Assembly (NCBI GenBank): GCA_016933695.1
Contig: JAFGAL010000030.1
Coordinates: forward strand, 1-64,000
Length of the DNA: 64,000 nt
From: Candidatus Zixiibacteriota bacterium
GTDB taxonomy: Bacteria; Zixibacteria; MSB-5A5; GN15; PGXB01
Direction of reading: 5' to 3'
A program made the position numbers and the translations under genes. The notes below the pieces were generated by a model, which saw only the letters and a list, made by a program, of their open reading frames with translations, was not told the origin of the DNA and did not search any database. Below, piece by piece: positions 17,455 through 27,399 of this stretch; position 1 is the stretch's first letter, and every line of letters begins with the position of its first letter.

Positions 17455-18110
17455 GACTGCAACCGCGCGTATTACGCTGTTGCCGGAGAACCGGGGACCG
17501 GAAGGACATCACCGCCTTTTTGGCTAAAGTGCATTCCCCCGATTACGATATCCTCGAAATCAGCGGCAACACCACTCTGGAGGCGGTCCTGCTGGAAGTC
17601 CACCAGACACACGCCAATGCCGCGGTCATCGATAGTACCGAGGAATATACCATTGATGATGTCATCGCCCGTCTGGAAGGCCGCAAACCACTTCGCAAAC
17701 TGCGTTTGGTATTGTCGAAACCGAAAGAGGAATCCGTACCGGAAACGACCAATCGCTGGGATACGGGCATTGTCAATTTCACCGCCGCGACCCTGAGTCA
17801 TGAGATCAATAATCCGCTGATGACTATCGCCGCCAACGCCGAGATGTTACTGGGCGAAAAGAAAAACCTCGACACCGATATCCGGGATAAAATCAGCATC
17901 ATCGCATCCGAAGCGCGTCGCATTCAGGATGTCACCCGCCAGTTGACCGATCTGCAAAGCCTGCAATACCGGGAAACCGCAACCGGGAAAATGATCGTCC
18001 TTCCCGAAACCGCCAGTCGTGGCAATCGCATTCGTCAGGCGCTTCTCACGAAAGGCGACAATAAATCACTTGACAAGCACACCGACAATAATATATTGGC
18101 TAAACGCTGA
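17451..18110 (+). CDS. Receiver-like plus stand-alone HisKA (DHp) protein
   Basis: A 219-residue protein. The first about 90 residues resemble a degenerate receiver (DYDILEISGNTTLEAVL, ANAAVIDSTEEYTIDDVIARL, LRLVLSKP). Then comes a convincing HisKA helix, ATLSHEINNPLMTIAANAEMLL, split around the phosphoacceptor His117, followed by the second helix DKISIIASEARRIQDVTRQL. No ATPase domain follows: the protein ends about 60 residues later. I start at 17451 because of the ATGA overlap. It would need an ATPase domain in trans, or serve as a phosphotransfer protein. tRNA-Ala begins six bases after the stop. Confidence 0.65.
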   Translation: MRLQPRVLRCCRRTGDRKDITAFLAKVHSPDYDILEISGNTTLEAVLLEVHQTHANAAVIDSTEEYTIDDVIARLEGRKPLRKLRLVLSKPKEESVPETTNRWDTGIVNFTAATLSHEINNPLMTIAANAEMLLGEKKNLDTDIRDKISIIASEARRIQDVTRQLTDLQSLQYRETATGKMIVLPETASRGNRIRQALLTKGDNKSLDKHTDNNILAKR

Positions 18111-18115
18111 CGTCT

Positions 18116-18189
18116 GGGGCCGTAGTTCAGTTGGGAGAACGCTTGACTGGCAGTCAAGAGGTCAGGGGTTCGAACCCCCTCGGCTCCAT
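18116..18189 (+). tRNA. tRNA-Ala (anticodon GGC)
   Basis: GGGGCCG pairs with CGGCTCC. The anticodon arm TTGAC TGGCA GTCAA has anticodon GGC, and the T-arm AGGGG TTCGAAC CCCCT is standard. No CCA is encoded. A T-run follows. It lies only six bases after the upstream coding region, so it may be processed from the same transcript. Confidence 0.95.
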
Positions 18190-18259
18190 TTTTTATTGTA
18201 CGAACCATTCCCGCATAATCATCCCGTGTCGGCAGACTGACCATGATCTCCGATTTGTT

Positions 18260-18288
18260 TTGACATCGTCATAAAGATTGGATTATAT
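18260..18288 (+). promoter_or_regulatory. Candidate promoter for the symporter gene
   Basis: TTGACA (18260-18265), 17 bases, TTATAT (18283-18288). If real, transcription would begin at or within a few bases of the start codon (18294). No Shine-Dalgarno sequence is visible before that start, so the mRNA could be leaderless. Confidence 0.4.
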
Positions 18289-18293
18289 GTACC

Positions 18294-19682
18294 ATGCTCT
18301 ATCTGTGGGTTATTATCGCCTATCTCGTCGTGCTGATCGGAGTCGGCGCTTATCGCAGTAAGTACGTTAAATCACAGGATGATTTCATGGTCGCCGGACG
18401 GCGGCTGTCGGCGACGGTGCTGGTGGGAACGCTTCTGGCGACCTGGATCGGTTCGGGATCGATCATCGCCGGCGCCGGACTGGCCTATACCAAGGGGTTT
18501 TCAGCGCTCTGGTTCGATGCCGGAGTGTGGATCGCCATTATTATCCTGTATCTGATCGCCGGGCGGGTGCGCAAATTCGCGCAGTACACCGTTCCGGACA
18601 TTCTCGAAGCCCGCTACAACAAGTACGCCCGTATTCTCGGCACGGTCGTGACGATTATCGCCTATACCGCCATTGTCAGTTACCAGTTTCGCGCCGGGGG
18701 GATGGTGCTGAATTTGGTGACCGGGATATCGGTCGATCAGGGGATGATTATCACGGCGTTGTTTGTCATCGGATACACCGTCCTGGCCGGGATGATTTCG
18801 GTGGCGTATACCGATGTCGTCAACGGGGTGGTGATGCTGGTCGGGCTGTTTATCGCCCTGCCGTTTTTACTGCATCATGTCGGCGGGTGGGATGGCGTCA
18901 CCGCCGGTTTGTCCCCGGAACATTTTCAGCCGATGGGGAACATGACCCCCCGCGAGGCATTCGGCTACTCACTGCCGACGATGCTGCTTTTACTGGGAGA
19001 ATCCGGAATGTACCAGCGCTTCTTCTCCGCCAAAGACCCATCGACCGCCCGTCGTTCCGTGATTGGCTGGATTATCGGCACGATCATCGTTGAAACCCTG
19101 GTGGTGGTGCTGGCGGTAATCGGATCGGCCGGTTTCAAAGACATCAATGCCGAAATGGTCATCCTGCACGCGGTACGTTTCGGCGTTCCCGTTGCGGTCG
19201 GATGTCTTCTGCTGGCCGCTATCGTGGCGGTAATTGTCTCTACCGCCGATTCGTTTTTGCTTGTTCCGGCGACCAATGTCGTGCGTGATATCTACCAGCG
19301 TTTCATCAATCCACAAGTCCCTCCGAAAAAACTGGTGCGGTATTCACGTTTGGCGGTGATCGCGCTGGGGCTGATCGCCTTTTTACAGGTGCGGTTTTTC
19401 ACACAGGTGCTGGAGATGGCTCTGTATGCCTATACCATGTATGGAGTCGGCATTACGCCCGCGGTCATGGCGGCTTTTTTCTGGAAACGCGCCTCCGCCG
19501 CCGGGGGTACCGCCTCGATTGCCGTCGGCATGGCAGTAACGCTGATTTGGGAAATCATGGGGCAACCGTTTGGCGTGCCAACCGTGTACCCCGCGCTGGG
19601 AGGTTCACTGCTGGCACTGATCATGGTCAGCCTACTGACCCCGCGCCCCAATCCTCAAAAATGGCAGGCACTCGAAAAATAA
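18294..19682 (+). CDS. Sodium:solute symporter (SSS family)
   Basis: A 462-residue protein with about 13 membrane helices and SSS-family features: DDFMVAGRRLSATVLVGTLLATWIGSGS split near residues 28-60 (the sodium-binding GSGS region), YTVPDILEARY at about 100, GMISVAYTDVVNGVVML, and VSTADSFLLVPATN at about 312. It imports an organic solute with sodium. Members carry proline, pantothenate, sugars or carboxylates, and I cannot tell which here. Alone between tRNA-Ala and a receiver-like gene. Confidence 0.92.
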   Translation: MLYLWVIIAYLVVLIGVGAYRSKYVKSQDDFMVAGRRLSATVLVGTLLATWIGSGSIIAGAGLAYTKGFSALWFDAGVWIAIIILYLIAGRVRKFAQYTVPDILEARYNKYARILGTVVTIIAYTAIVSYQFRAGGMVLNLVTGISVDQGMIITALFVIGYTVLAGMISVAYTDVVNGVVMLVGLFIALPFLLHHVGGWDGVTAGLSPEHFQPMGNMTPREAFGYSLPTMLLLLGESGMYQRFFSAKDPSTARRSVIGWIIGTIIVETLVVVLAVIGSAGFKDINAEMVILHAVRFGVPVAVGCLLLAAIVAVIVSTADSFLLVPATNVVRDIYQRFINPQVPPKKLVRYSRLAVIALGLIAFLQVRFFTQVLEMALYAYTMYGVGITPAVMAAFFWKRASAAGGTASIAVGMAVTLIWEIMGQPFGVPTVYPALGGSLLALIMVSLLTPRPNPQKWQALEK

Positions 19683-19806
19683 GTGGTGGCATTGGCAGTG
19701 TCAGTAAACGCAAATCGAGACCCCAATAGTCTCATTCTTATGTTAAGATTATGCCTGACATGACGATAAAATCATCAGGGGTTAAACATAAGATTACGAG
19801 CTATGA

Positions 19807-20913
19807 ATGTATCAACAGGCGTTGCCCATTAACCGCAAGATTCTACTCATCGATGATGATCACGACGTCCACTGTCAATTCCGCACAATTGTAGACTCCG
19901 TTTCCGCGCTTGATATAAAGCAGTTAAATACCCGATCCGACAGCACGGATAATCCCGCACAATTCCAGAAAGCATTTCAACTGGATTTTGCCTACGATGG
20001 CAATGAAGGCTGTCAGCGCATCCTTGAAGAGGAAATCGCCGGAACGCCGTACGCGCTGGCTTTTATTAATGACAAATTATCACCGGGACTTGATGGTGTT
20101 GAGACGATACGCAAAATCTGGGGCGATGCGCCTGATTTGGAGGTTGTCCTGTGTTTGACCAATACCGATTATTCCTATGAACATATTGTCGATGCGCTGG
20201 GAACCTCGGAGCAGTTGTTTGTCGCCCGCAAGCCGCTCGATCCGCTGGAAATCAAGCAACTGGCCGAGACATTGACCCGGAAGTGGTCGTTCCGGCATGC
20301 CACCCGACAGTCGATGCATGCGGTGCGGGATGAATACATCTGCCGCGTCCGAGAACTGGAGAACGCCAATAAAGCCCTGCAGGCGGAATTAATTTCGGCG
20401 CGCCGTGAACAGGCGTCACTCAATGAGGAGTTTCACTGGTATCAGGTGATGTTCGACAATGTCGGCGACTCAATTATGGTGTGTTCGCTTGATTCGCGTG
20501 GGATCCCGGGGAACTTCATCAATGTCAATGTTTGTGCCTGTGCCCGATTTGGTTATTCCAGGGACGAATTTCTGGAACTGCATCCTTCACATATTATATT
20601 CAAACAACAAGAAACTGATAATGCCGAATCCATATACAAACTCCTGTTAAAACGCGGCGAAATGGAATGTGAATGCCTTGGAATTACCCGTGAGGGACAA
20701 CGAATTCCGATTACTCTGATTGGCCGGTGCTTCGAGCATCAGGGGAAAATGATGGTGATGATGGTCGTCCATAATGCCTTATGTCGCGAGCAATTTGGTG
20801 TAGGAGCCTTTGTCCGCAAACCGTTTACGCAACAATCGCTGGGGCGGGAAGTCCGCGCCGAGTTGAATCGTGAAAACGCCGCCGTTGCCGATCAGCCGGT
20901 TTCGTCTCGCTAA
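19807..20913 (+). CDS. Receiver-like (Asn at the phosphosite) plus PAS-domain protein
   Basis: A 368-residue protein. Residues about 11-160 form a receiver of the large kind: the acidic pocket LLIDDDHD at 14-20 and the conserved lysine in ARKPLDP are present. The segment that normally reads ..D.RMPPGWDG is INDKLSPGLDG, placing Asn88 at the phosphoacceptor position with Asp89 beside it. A coiled-coil helix and a PAS domain (MFDNVGDSIMVCSL ... GITREGQRIPITL) follow. A C-terminal scrap resembles the end of another receiver (FVRKPFTQQSLGREV). No kinase or output domain is present. It may act as a constitutive or atypical partner of the fragmented sensors at 15910-18110. Confidence 0.65.
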   Translation: MYQQALPINRKILLIDDDHDVHCQFRTIVDSVSALDIKQLNTRSDSTDNPAQFQKAFQLDFAYDGNEGCQRILEEEIAGTPYALAFINDKLSPGLDGVETIRKIWGDAPDLEVVLCLTNTDYSYEHIVDALGTSEQLFVARKPLDPLEIKQLAETLTRKWSFRHATRQSMHAVRDEYICRVRELENANKALQAELISARREQASLNEEFHWYQVMFDNVGDSIMVCSLDSRGIPGNFINVNVCACARFGYSRDEFLELHPSHIIFKQQETDNAESIYKLLLKRGEMECECLGITREGQRIPITLIGRCFEHQGKMMVMMVVHNALCREQFGVGAFVRKPFTQQSLGREVRAELNRENAAVADQPVSSR

Positions 20914-20942
20914 TCGCCGAATCTTGCTGCCTTTTCCAAAAA

Positions 20943-21581
20943 ATGATTGTTTTTTGCGCCGCCATGCTCTATGTATGCGGATGCAAGACTGCTATGAGAA
21001 CGAGTAAACGACAATACCACGCTTTACGCGATATTCATTACGACCTTTTTGAAGCCGCAACGACTAACACAACCGTCGAACGGTTTCCAGTCGGAAATGA
21101 TGAAGCAGCCGATTATGCCGACCCATACCTGCCGTCGGTGGAACAGTTATATTGTATGTATGACACATTCAATGAGGAATGTTTCAGCGGGCGCCTGCCG
21201 GAGATCAAAATCAGTTATTCCAACCGCATGTTGATCGCCGGATCGTATATGCCGTCGACTCGGGAGATTAAAATCGGAAGAAAATATCATGCGATTTTCC
21301 CCGATGATCTTGCCGACACGCTCAAGCATGAGATGATTCATGTTATTTATCCCAACCACGACCGGGGATTCAAGGCGCTGGCTGCCAAACTGGGAGTCTC
21401 GCTAAAAGCCAAGGCGCATCCCAGCCTGCGAGGACCGTATAAATACCTGTATATTTGCCCGGTGTGTGGACGGGAATACCCGCGTCGCAAGCGACTGCGG
21501 ATGGCATCCTGCGGCGTATGCTCGAAGGGAAGCAGTTTCGATCCCCGCTGTAAACTGCAGTTGGCACGGGTGAAAAAATAA
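20943..21581 (+). CDS. SprT-like zinc metallopeptidase-family protein
   Basis: A protein of up to 212 residues. LKHEMIHVIYPNHDRGFKALAAKLG is split around the zinc motif H129-E130-x-x-H133. A C-terminal zinc-ribbon (CPVCGREY ... CGVC) completes the SprT/Spartan architecture. FNEECFSGRLPEIKISYS at about 75-95 is typical of the domain start. The bacterial family's role is unclear. Eukaryotic relatives degrade DNA-crosslinked proteins. The start is uncertain (20943, 20964 or 20994) as none has a good ribosome-binding site. Confidence 0.8.
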   Translation: MIVFCAAMLYVCGCKTAMRTSKRQYHALRDIHYDLFEAATTNTTVERFPVGNDEAADYADPYLPSVEQLYCMYDTFNEECFSGRLPEIKISYSNRMLIAGSYMPSTREIKIGRKYHAIFPDDLADTLKHEMIHVIYPNHDRGFKALAAKLGVSLKAKAHPSLRGPYKYLYICPVCGREYPRRKRLRMASCGVCSKGSSFDPRCKLQLARVKK

Positions 21582-21692
21582 AAAGACAGGCACTTTGGGC
21601 GTTCTTATCGGTTCTGTTTCAATGATATAGACTAAATTGAGCGAAGAAGTTGCCGATTTGCTAACAACGAGGCGAAAATAATTGAAAAAGTC

Positions 21693-21720
21693 TTGACAGC
21701 CATTTGATTTTGCGTATATT
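21693..21720 (+). promoter_or_regulatory. Promoter of the rplM-rpsI-rpsB operon
   Basis: TTGACA (21693-21698), 16 bases, TATATT (21715-21720). It lies 52 bases before the rplM start. Confidence 0.7.
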
Positions 21721-21771
21721 CTAAGGCTTTTGATTATATAAAGATAGCATAACCGGGTAGCCGGGGGAACA

Positions 21772-22206
21772 ATGAAAACGTTTATACCGAAAATCGACAG
21801 TGCGAACCGAGACTGGTATGTGGTTGATCTGAAGGATGCGGTCCTGGGACGAGCGGCTGGTGAAATTGCGAATATTCTCCGCGGTAAGAACAAGCCGATT
21901 TTTACCCCGCATCTGGATACCGGTGATCATGTCATCGCCATCAATGCCGCACATCTCAAAGTGACCGGACGTAAACCGACCGAAAAGAAATACTATCGGT
22001 ACACCGGGTATCCCGGCGGATTGCGGATCAGTACATATGAGAAAACGATGCAGACCGATTCACCGAGAGTGTTCACGCATGCCGTCAAAGGAATGCTGCC
22101 CAAGAATCGTCTCGGGCGGAAAATGATCAAGAAACTGCATGTATACGCGGATGCCGATCATCCGCATCAAGCCCAGAAACCTCAACCGTTGACGTTGAAT
22201 AAATAA
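21772..22206 (+). CDS. rplM: 50S ribosomal protein L13
   Basis: 144 residues of normal length with the L13 signature (WYVVDLKDAVLGRAAGEIA, INAAHLKVTGRKPTEKKYYRYTGYPGG split, GMLPKNRLGRKM and the C-terminal HPHQAQKPQPL). It is a 23S-binding assembly protein of the large subunit. GGGGGAAC precedes the ATG. First gene of the operon. Confidence 0.98.
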   Translation: MKTFIPKIDSANRDWYVVDLKDAVLGRAAGEIANILRGKNKPIFTPHLDTGDHVIAINAAHLKVTGRKPTEKKYYRYTGYPGGLRISTYEKTMQTDSPRVFTHAVKGMLPKNRLGRKMIKKLHVYADADHPHQAQKPQPLTLNK

Positions 22207-22220
22207 GACAGAGTGCATTC

Positions 22221-22613
22221 ATGACGGAAACATCATTTGCGGCAACCGGAAGAAGAAAAGAATCCGTTGCCAGGGCCGTGATCAAAGTGGGCGGCGGGAT
22301 TTTCAGCATCAATGACAAATCCCCCAAGGAATATTTGAAACGCGACGTCCTGGTCGACCAGGTGAATTTGCCGATGCAACACACCGAAACCTACGGCAAG
22401 CTGGATATCATCTGCCAGGTTAAGGGCGGCGGACTTACCGGTCAGGCGGGTGCGGTGCGGCTGGCAATTGCCCGTGCCATCTCGAAACTCGATCCCGACC
22501 TTCAGCCGGTCCTGCGCAAGAAGGGGCTGCTGACCCGTGACCCTCGCGCCGTGGAGCGCAAAAAATACGGTCAGCCCAAAGCCCGTAAACGCTATCAGTA
22601 TTCGAAGCGTTAA
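22221..22613 (+). CDS. rpsI: 30S ribosomal protein S9
   Basis: 130 residues: TGRRKESVARA near the start, GGGLTGQAGAVRLAIARAI in the middle, and the C-terminal GQPKARKRYQYSKR tail that reaches the P-site tRNA. It follows rplM by 14 bases in the conserved L13-S9 pair. Confidence 0.98.
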   Translation: MTETSFAATGRRKESVARAVIKVGGGIFSINDKSPKEYLKRDVLVDQVNLPMQHTETYGKLDIICQVKGGGLTGQAGAVRLAIARAISKLDPDLQPVLRKKGLLTRDPRAVERKKYGQPKARKRYQYSKR

Positions 22614-22623
22614 ACGAGACAAT

Positions 22624-22687
22624 CCGGCAGTGCCGGAAATAATCACGTTCCGTTGAATGCCCGGTGGTCCCCTCAGTGGGTCCGGGC
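22624..22687 (+). promoter_or_regulatory. Two hairpins in the rpsI-rpsB gap (possible leader control element)
   Basis: The 116-base gap holds a palindrome CCGGCAGTGCCGG (22624-22636) and a hairpin GCCCGG/CCGGGC (22659-22664 with 22682-22687) enclosing CCC-CTCA-GTGGG. No T-run follows either, so they are not simple terminators. An S2 autoregulatory leader is plausible, since rpsB leaders are known in other bacteria, but I cannot match a known motif. Confidence 0.35.
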
Positions 22688-22729
22688 TTGCTGGCGGAGC
22701 GGAAGGAAAACCAACAGAAAGGTCTTTGC

Positions 22730-23497
22730 ATGGTTACCCCACAAATTCAGGAACTGTTGCAAGCCGGCGTCCATTTCGGTCATCAGACCCGCCGCTGGAA
22801 TCCCAAAATGAAGCCGTTCATTTTCACCGAGCGAAACGGCATTTACATTATCGATCTGAACAAAACCCTCGATGCGATCAAGGTCGCCTGCCAGAAGGTC
22901 AAAGAAGTCGTTTCCCGCGGACAGACGATCCTGTTCGTCGGCACCAAGAAACAGGCCAAGGCGGTCATTACCGAAGAAGCTCAGCGTTGCGGACACTTTT
23001 TCGTAACCGAACGATGGCTGGGCGGCATGCTGACCAATTTCGCGACGATCAAGGGATCGATTAAGAAACTCAAAGATATGGAACGCATGCGCGATGAAGG
23101 CGAGCTGGAGAAGTTCACCAAGAAAGAACGCGCCAATTTCGATCATGATATCGAGAAACTGACCAAGGTCCTCGGCGGTATCAAGGAAATGCACTACCTG
23201 CCCGGGCTGGTCTACGTGGTCGACGCCAAAAAAGAGAAAATCGCGGTGGCGGAAGCGGCCAAACTCGGCATCCCGATTATCGGACTGATCGACACCAATG
23301 CTGACCCCGATCCGATTGATTTCCCCATTGCGGCTAATGACGACGCCATCAAATCAATTCGCATTATCACCAAGACCGTGGTTGATGCGGCGATTGATGC
23401 CGCCCAGTCGGTTTCCCGTGAGGAAATTATGGAATCGGTGGAAGCCGAAACCGCGGGCCGGTTACAGACATATACAACGCCTGACGAAGAAGTATAA
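22730..23497 (+). CDS. rpsB: 30S ribosomal protein S2
   Basis: 255 residues with the S2 motifs [54 protein letters not shown] and [20 protein letters not shown] split. I start at ATG 22730 because it gives the canonical N-terminus VTPQIQELL. The frame upstream to 22664 is leader sequence. It is required for binding S1 and mRNA on the small subunit. The rpsB-tsf pairing is nearly universal. Confidence 0.98.
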   Translation: MVTPQIQELLQAGVHFGHQTRRWNPKMKPFIFTERNGIYIIDLNKTLDAIKVACQKVKEVVSRGQTILFVGTKKQAKAVITEEAQRCGHFFVTERWLGGMLTNFATIKGSIKKLKDMERMRDEGELEKFTKKERANFDHDIEKLTKVLGGIKEMHYLPGLVYVVDAKKEKIAVAEAAKLGIPIIGLIDTNADPDPIDFPIAANDDAIKSIRIITKTVVDAAIDAAQSVSREEIMESVEAETAGRLQTYTTPDEEV

Positions 23498-23510
23498 AGA
23501 GGATTACCCC

Positions 23511-24104
23511 ATGGAAATCACAGCGAAAATGGTCAAGGAGCTTCGTGATAAAACCAACGCCGGAATGATGGACTGCAAAAAGGCCCTGACCGAATCCGGC
23601 GGCGATTTCGAAAAGGCCGTGACCTACCTGCGTGAGAAAGGAATTGCCCGGGCCGCCTCGAAGGCCGGGCGAACCACGAGTGAAGGTATTATTGCTTCAT
23701 ATATTCACCCCGGTGACAAACTGGGCGTGATGGTTGAAATCAATTGCGAAACCGACTTTGTCGCTCGCACCGATGATTTCCGGAGCTTCGCCAAGGACGT
23801 CGCTATGCAGATCGCGGCTACCGGTCCGCTGGCCGTGACCCGCGAGGAAATGGATTCCGAGCTTCTCCGGAAAGAGAAGGAAATCTATCGACAGCAGGCT
23901 CTCAACGAGGGCAAGCCGGAAAAGATTATCGACAAAATCGTCGACGGCAAAGTGGAGAAATACTACTCGGAAGTCTGCCTGATGGAACAGCCGTTTGTCA
24001 AGGACAATGAGAAAACGATCACCGACGTGATCAATGAAGTCATTGCCAAGCTGGGCGAGAATATCTCCATCCGGCGATTTACCCGTTTCAGACTGGGCGA
24101 ATAG
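23511..24104 (+). CDS. tsf: Elongation factor Ts (short form)
   Basis: 197 residues: an N-terminal UBA-like domain (VKELRDKTNAGMMDCKKAL), the TDFVAR motif (INCETDFVART) that inserts into EF-Tu, and the core domain ending at IRRFTRF. At under 200 residues it lacks the second core subdomain and coiled coil of the E. coli 283-residue form, resembling the compact Thermus type. It catalyses GDP release from EF-Tu. AGAGGA lies before the ATG. Confidence 0.96.
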   Translation: MEITAKMVKELRDKTNAGMMDCKKALTESGGDFEKAVTYLREKGIARAASKAGRTTSEGIIASYIHPGDKLGVMVEINCETDFVARTDDFRSFAKDVAMQIAATGPLAVTREEMDSELLRKEKEIYRQQALNEGKPEKIIDKIVDGKVEKYYSEVCLMEQPFVKDNEKTITDVINEVIAKLGENISIRRFTRFRLGE

Positions 24105-24107
24105 CGT

Positions 24108-24830
24108 ATGGAAGGTGAGCCACATCTTAAATATCGCCGGATTCTGCTGAAACTGTCGGGCGAAGCACTGATGGGCTCGAAGAGTTTCGGTATCGACACC
24201 GAAACGCTCACCGCTATTTGCGAACAAATCAAGGAAATCAGAGAACTGGGGCTTGAGATCGGTATTGTCGTCGGAGGCGGCAATATCTTTCGCGGGCTGG
24301 AGGCCGCCCGACAGGGAATGGATCGCGTCACCGCCGACAACATGGGCATGATGGCGACCATTATCAATGCCATGGCCATCATGGACAGTCTTGAACAGAT
24401 GGGCGTATTCACCCGGGTCATGTCCGCCGTCAATATCGAATCATTCGCTGAGTCGTATATCCGCCGGCGCGCCATTCGTCATATGGAAAAAGGCCGGGTC
24501 GCGGTGTTTGCCGCCGGAACCGGAAACCCGTTTTTCACCACCGACACCGCCGCCGCTTTGCGCGCCAACGAGGTGCAGGCGGACGTGCTGATCAAGGCCA
24601 CCAAGGTCGACGGTGTGTATTCCGATGATCCGATGACCAATCCCGATGCCAAGCTGTACGCCGAACTGAGTTATATGGATGTGATCACGCAGGAACTCGG
24701 CGTGATGGACCTGACGGCGATTACGATGTGCAAAGACAATAAAATCCCGGTGGTGGTGTTCAACATGAATCACCCCGGCGATCTGAAACGGCTGGTTCTC
24801 GGCGAGCGAATCGGGACACTGGTTTCCTGA
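24108..24830 (+). CDS. pyrH: Uridylate kinase
   Basis: 240 residues of the bacterial hexameric UMP kinase: [71 protein letters not shown] and [20 protein letters not shown] appear in order. It phosphorylates UMP to UDP. It starts three bases after tsf stops, in the standard tsf-pyrH-frr order. I read no frameshift. Confidence 0.98.
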   Translation: MEGEPHLKYRRILLKLSGEALMGSKSFGIDTETLTAICEQIKEIRELGLEIGIVVGGGNIFRGLEAARQGMDRVTADNMGMMATIINAMAIMDSLEQMGVFTRVMSAVNIESFAESYIRRRAIRHMEKGRVAVFAAGTGNPFFTTDTAAALRANEVQADVLIKATKVDGVYSDDPMTNPDAKLYAELSYMDVITQELGVMDLTAITMCKDNKIPVVVFNMNHPGDLKRLVLGERIGTLVS

Positions 24831-24871
24831 TAGAGAAAATCAGACGAATCTTAAGTCAAAGGAGAGTTCCG

Positions 24872-25429
24872 ATGGCTAATAAAGCATTCTCAGAAGCTGA
24901 AGAAAAAATGAAGAAAAGCTATGACACCATCAAGAAAAGCTTTTCCTCCATAAGAACCGGGAAAGCGTCGGCATCTTTGCTGGATGGAGTCAAGGTCGAT
25001 TACCACGGCACCATTATGCCGCTCAACCAATTATCTTCGATATCAGTCCCGGAACCGCGTCTCATGATCGTCCAGTGCTGGGACAAGGAAATCGTGGGTG
25101 AGGTATCCAAAGCGATTCAAAAGGCCGATTTGGGATTGAATCCGATGGTCGAAGGCAATATCATCCGTCTGCCGATTCCGCCGTTGAACGAGGAACGCCG
25201 CAAAGAGATGGTAAAACACTGCAAGAAAACGGCCGAAGAGGGTAAGGTGGCGATTCGTAACATCCGCCGTGAAGCCAACGACGCCCTGAAAAAGGCCGAA
25301 AAAACCAAGGAAATATCCGAGGATGAACTCAAACGCGGGACGGAAAAAATCCAGGAAATGACCGACAAATTCTCCGACTTGATCGACGATTTGATGACGG
25401 CCAAAGAAAAGGATATCATGGAAGTCTGA
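24872..25429 (+). CDS. frr: Ribosome recycling factor
   Basis: 185 residues. The three-helix bundle sequence includes SIRTGKASASLLDGVKVDYHG, LNQLSSISVPEPRLMIVQ (both split), NDGG-equivalent GLNPMVEGNIIRLPIPPLNEERR, and ISEDELKRGTEKIQEMTD. It splits post-termination ribosomes with EF-G. AAAGGAGAG lies upstream. It is the last gene before a terminator. Confidence 0.98.
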   Translation: MANKAFSEAEEKMKKSYDTIKKSFSSIRTGKASASLLDGVKVDYHGTIMPLNQLSSISVPEPRLMIVQCWDKEIVGEVSKAIQKADLGLNPMVEGNIIRLPIPPLNEERRKEMVKHCKKTAEEGKVAIRNIRREANDALKKAEKTKEISEDELKRGTEKIQEMTDKFSDLIDDLMTAKEKDIMEV

Positions 25430-25454
25430 TCCTTGACTGAAAATGAGAACCTCT

Positions 25455-25488
25455 GACCGGCGATGAATCTCAGCGCCGGTCTTTTTTT
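25455..25488 (+). terminator. Rho-independent terminator of the ribosomal operon
   Basis: GACCGGC pairs with GCCGGTC around a 13-base loop and is followed by seven Ts. It lies 26 bases after frr. Confidence 0.9.
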
Positions 25489-25530
25489 GCGCGATTCTTA
25501 TACGAACGAGGGAAAACCTCGGGCGCGGCA

Positions 25531-25559
25531 TTGACAAATATTAAGATTCGTCTTATTCT
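25531..25559 (+). promoter_or_regulatory. Promoter P1 upstream of the aldehyde dehydrogenase gene
   Basis: TTGACA (25531-25536), 17 bases, TATTCT (25554-25559). Confidence 0.5.
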
Positions 25560-25583
25560 GCCAAGTCAAACTGCCAAAATAAA

Positions 25584-25612
25584 TTGACAATTTCGCTTCG
25601 ATAAAATATATT
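25584..25612 (+). promoter_or_regulatory. Promoter P2 upstream of the aldehyde dehydrogenase gene
   Basis: TTGACA (25584-25589), 17 bases, TATATT (25607-25612). It lies in an AT-rich stretch about 100 bases before the start at 25710 and is the better of the two tandem promoters. Confidence 0.65.
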
Positions 25613-25709
25613 TGCTTTTCTTGCGGTGTTGCCGGTGTGAATAATTTCACAAAAAAGACGCCGTAAAGAAGGAAAATATGAGAGCGTTTCAAAAAAATAG
25701 GAGTTTTTT

Positions 25710-27206
<1,497 letters not shown>

Positions 27207-27399
27207 GGCGAGAAGAACTGCGTCAGGAGTGATGGCGAATCATGAAACGGCATATGTACAGAACGATACATCGGAATATCCCGATGTTGTTTTGCGCGAT
27301 CCAGTATATCTGGCTTTTGTTGCATGTCTGCCAACAAAGCGGCCATACGTACCGGAAATCCGTTAATGAAAACGCTTAATTGATAATTGGAGTATTCTC

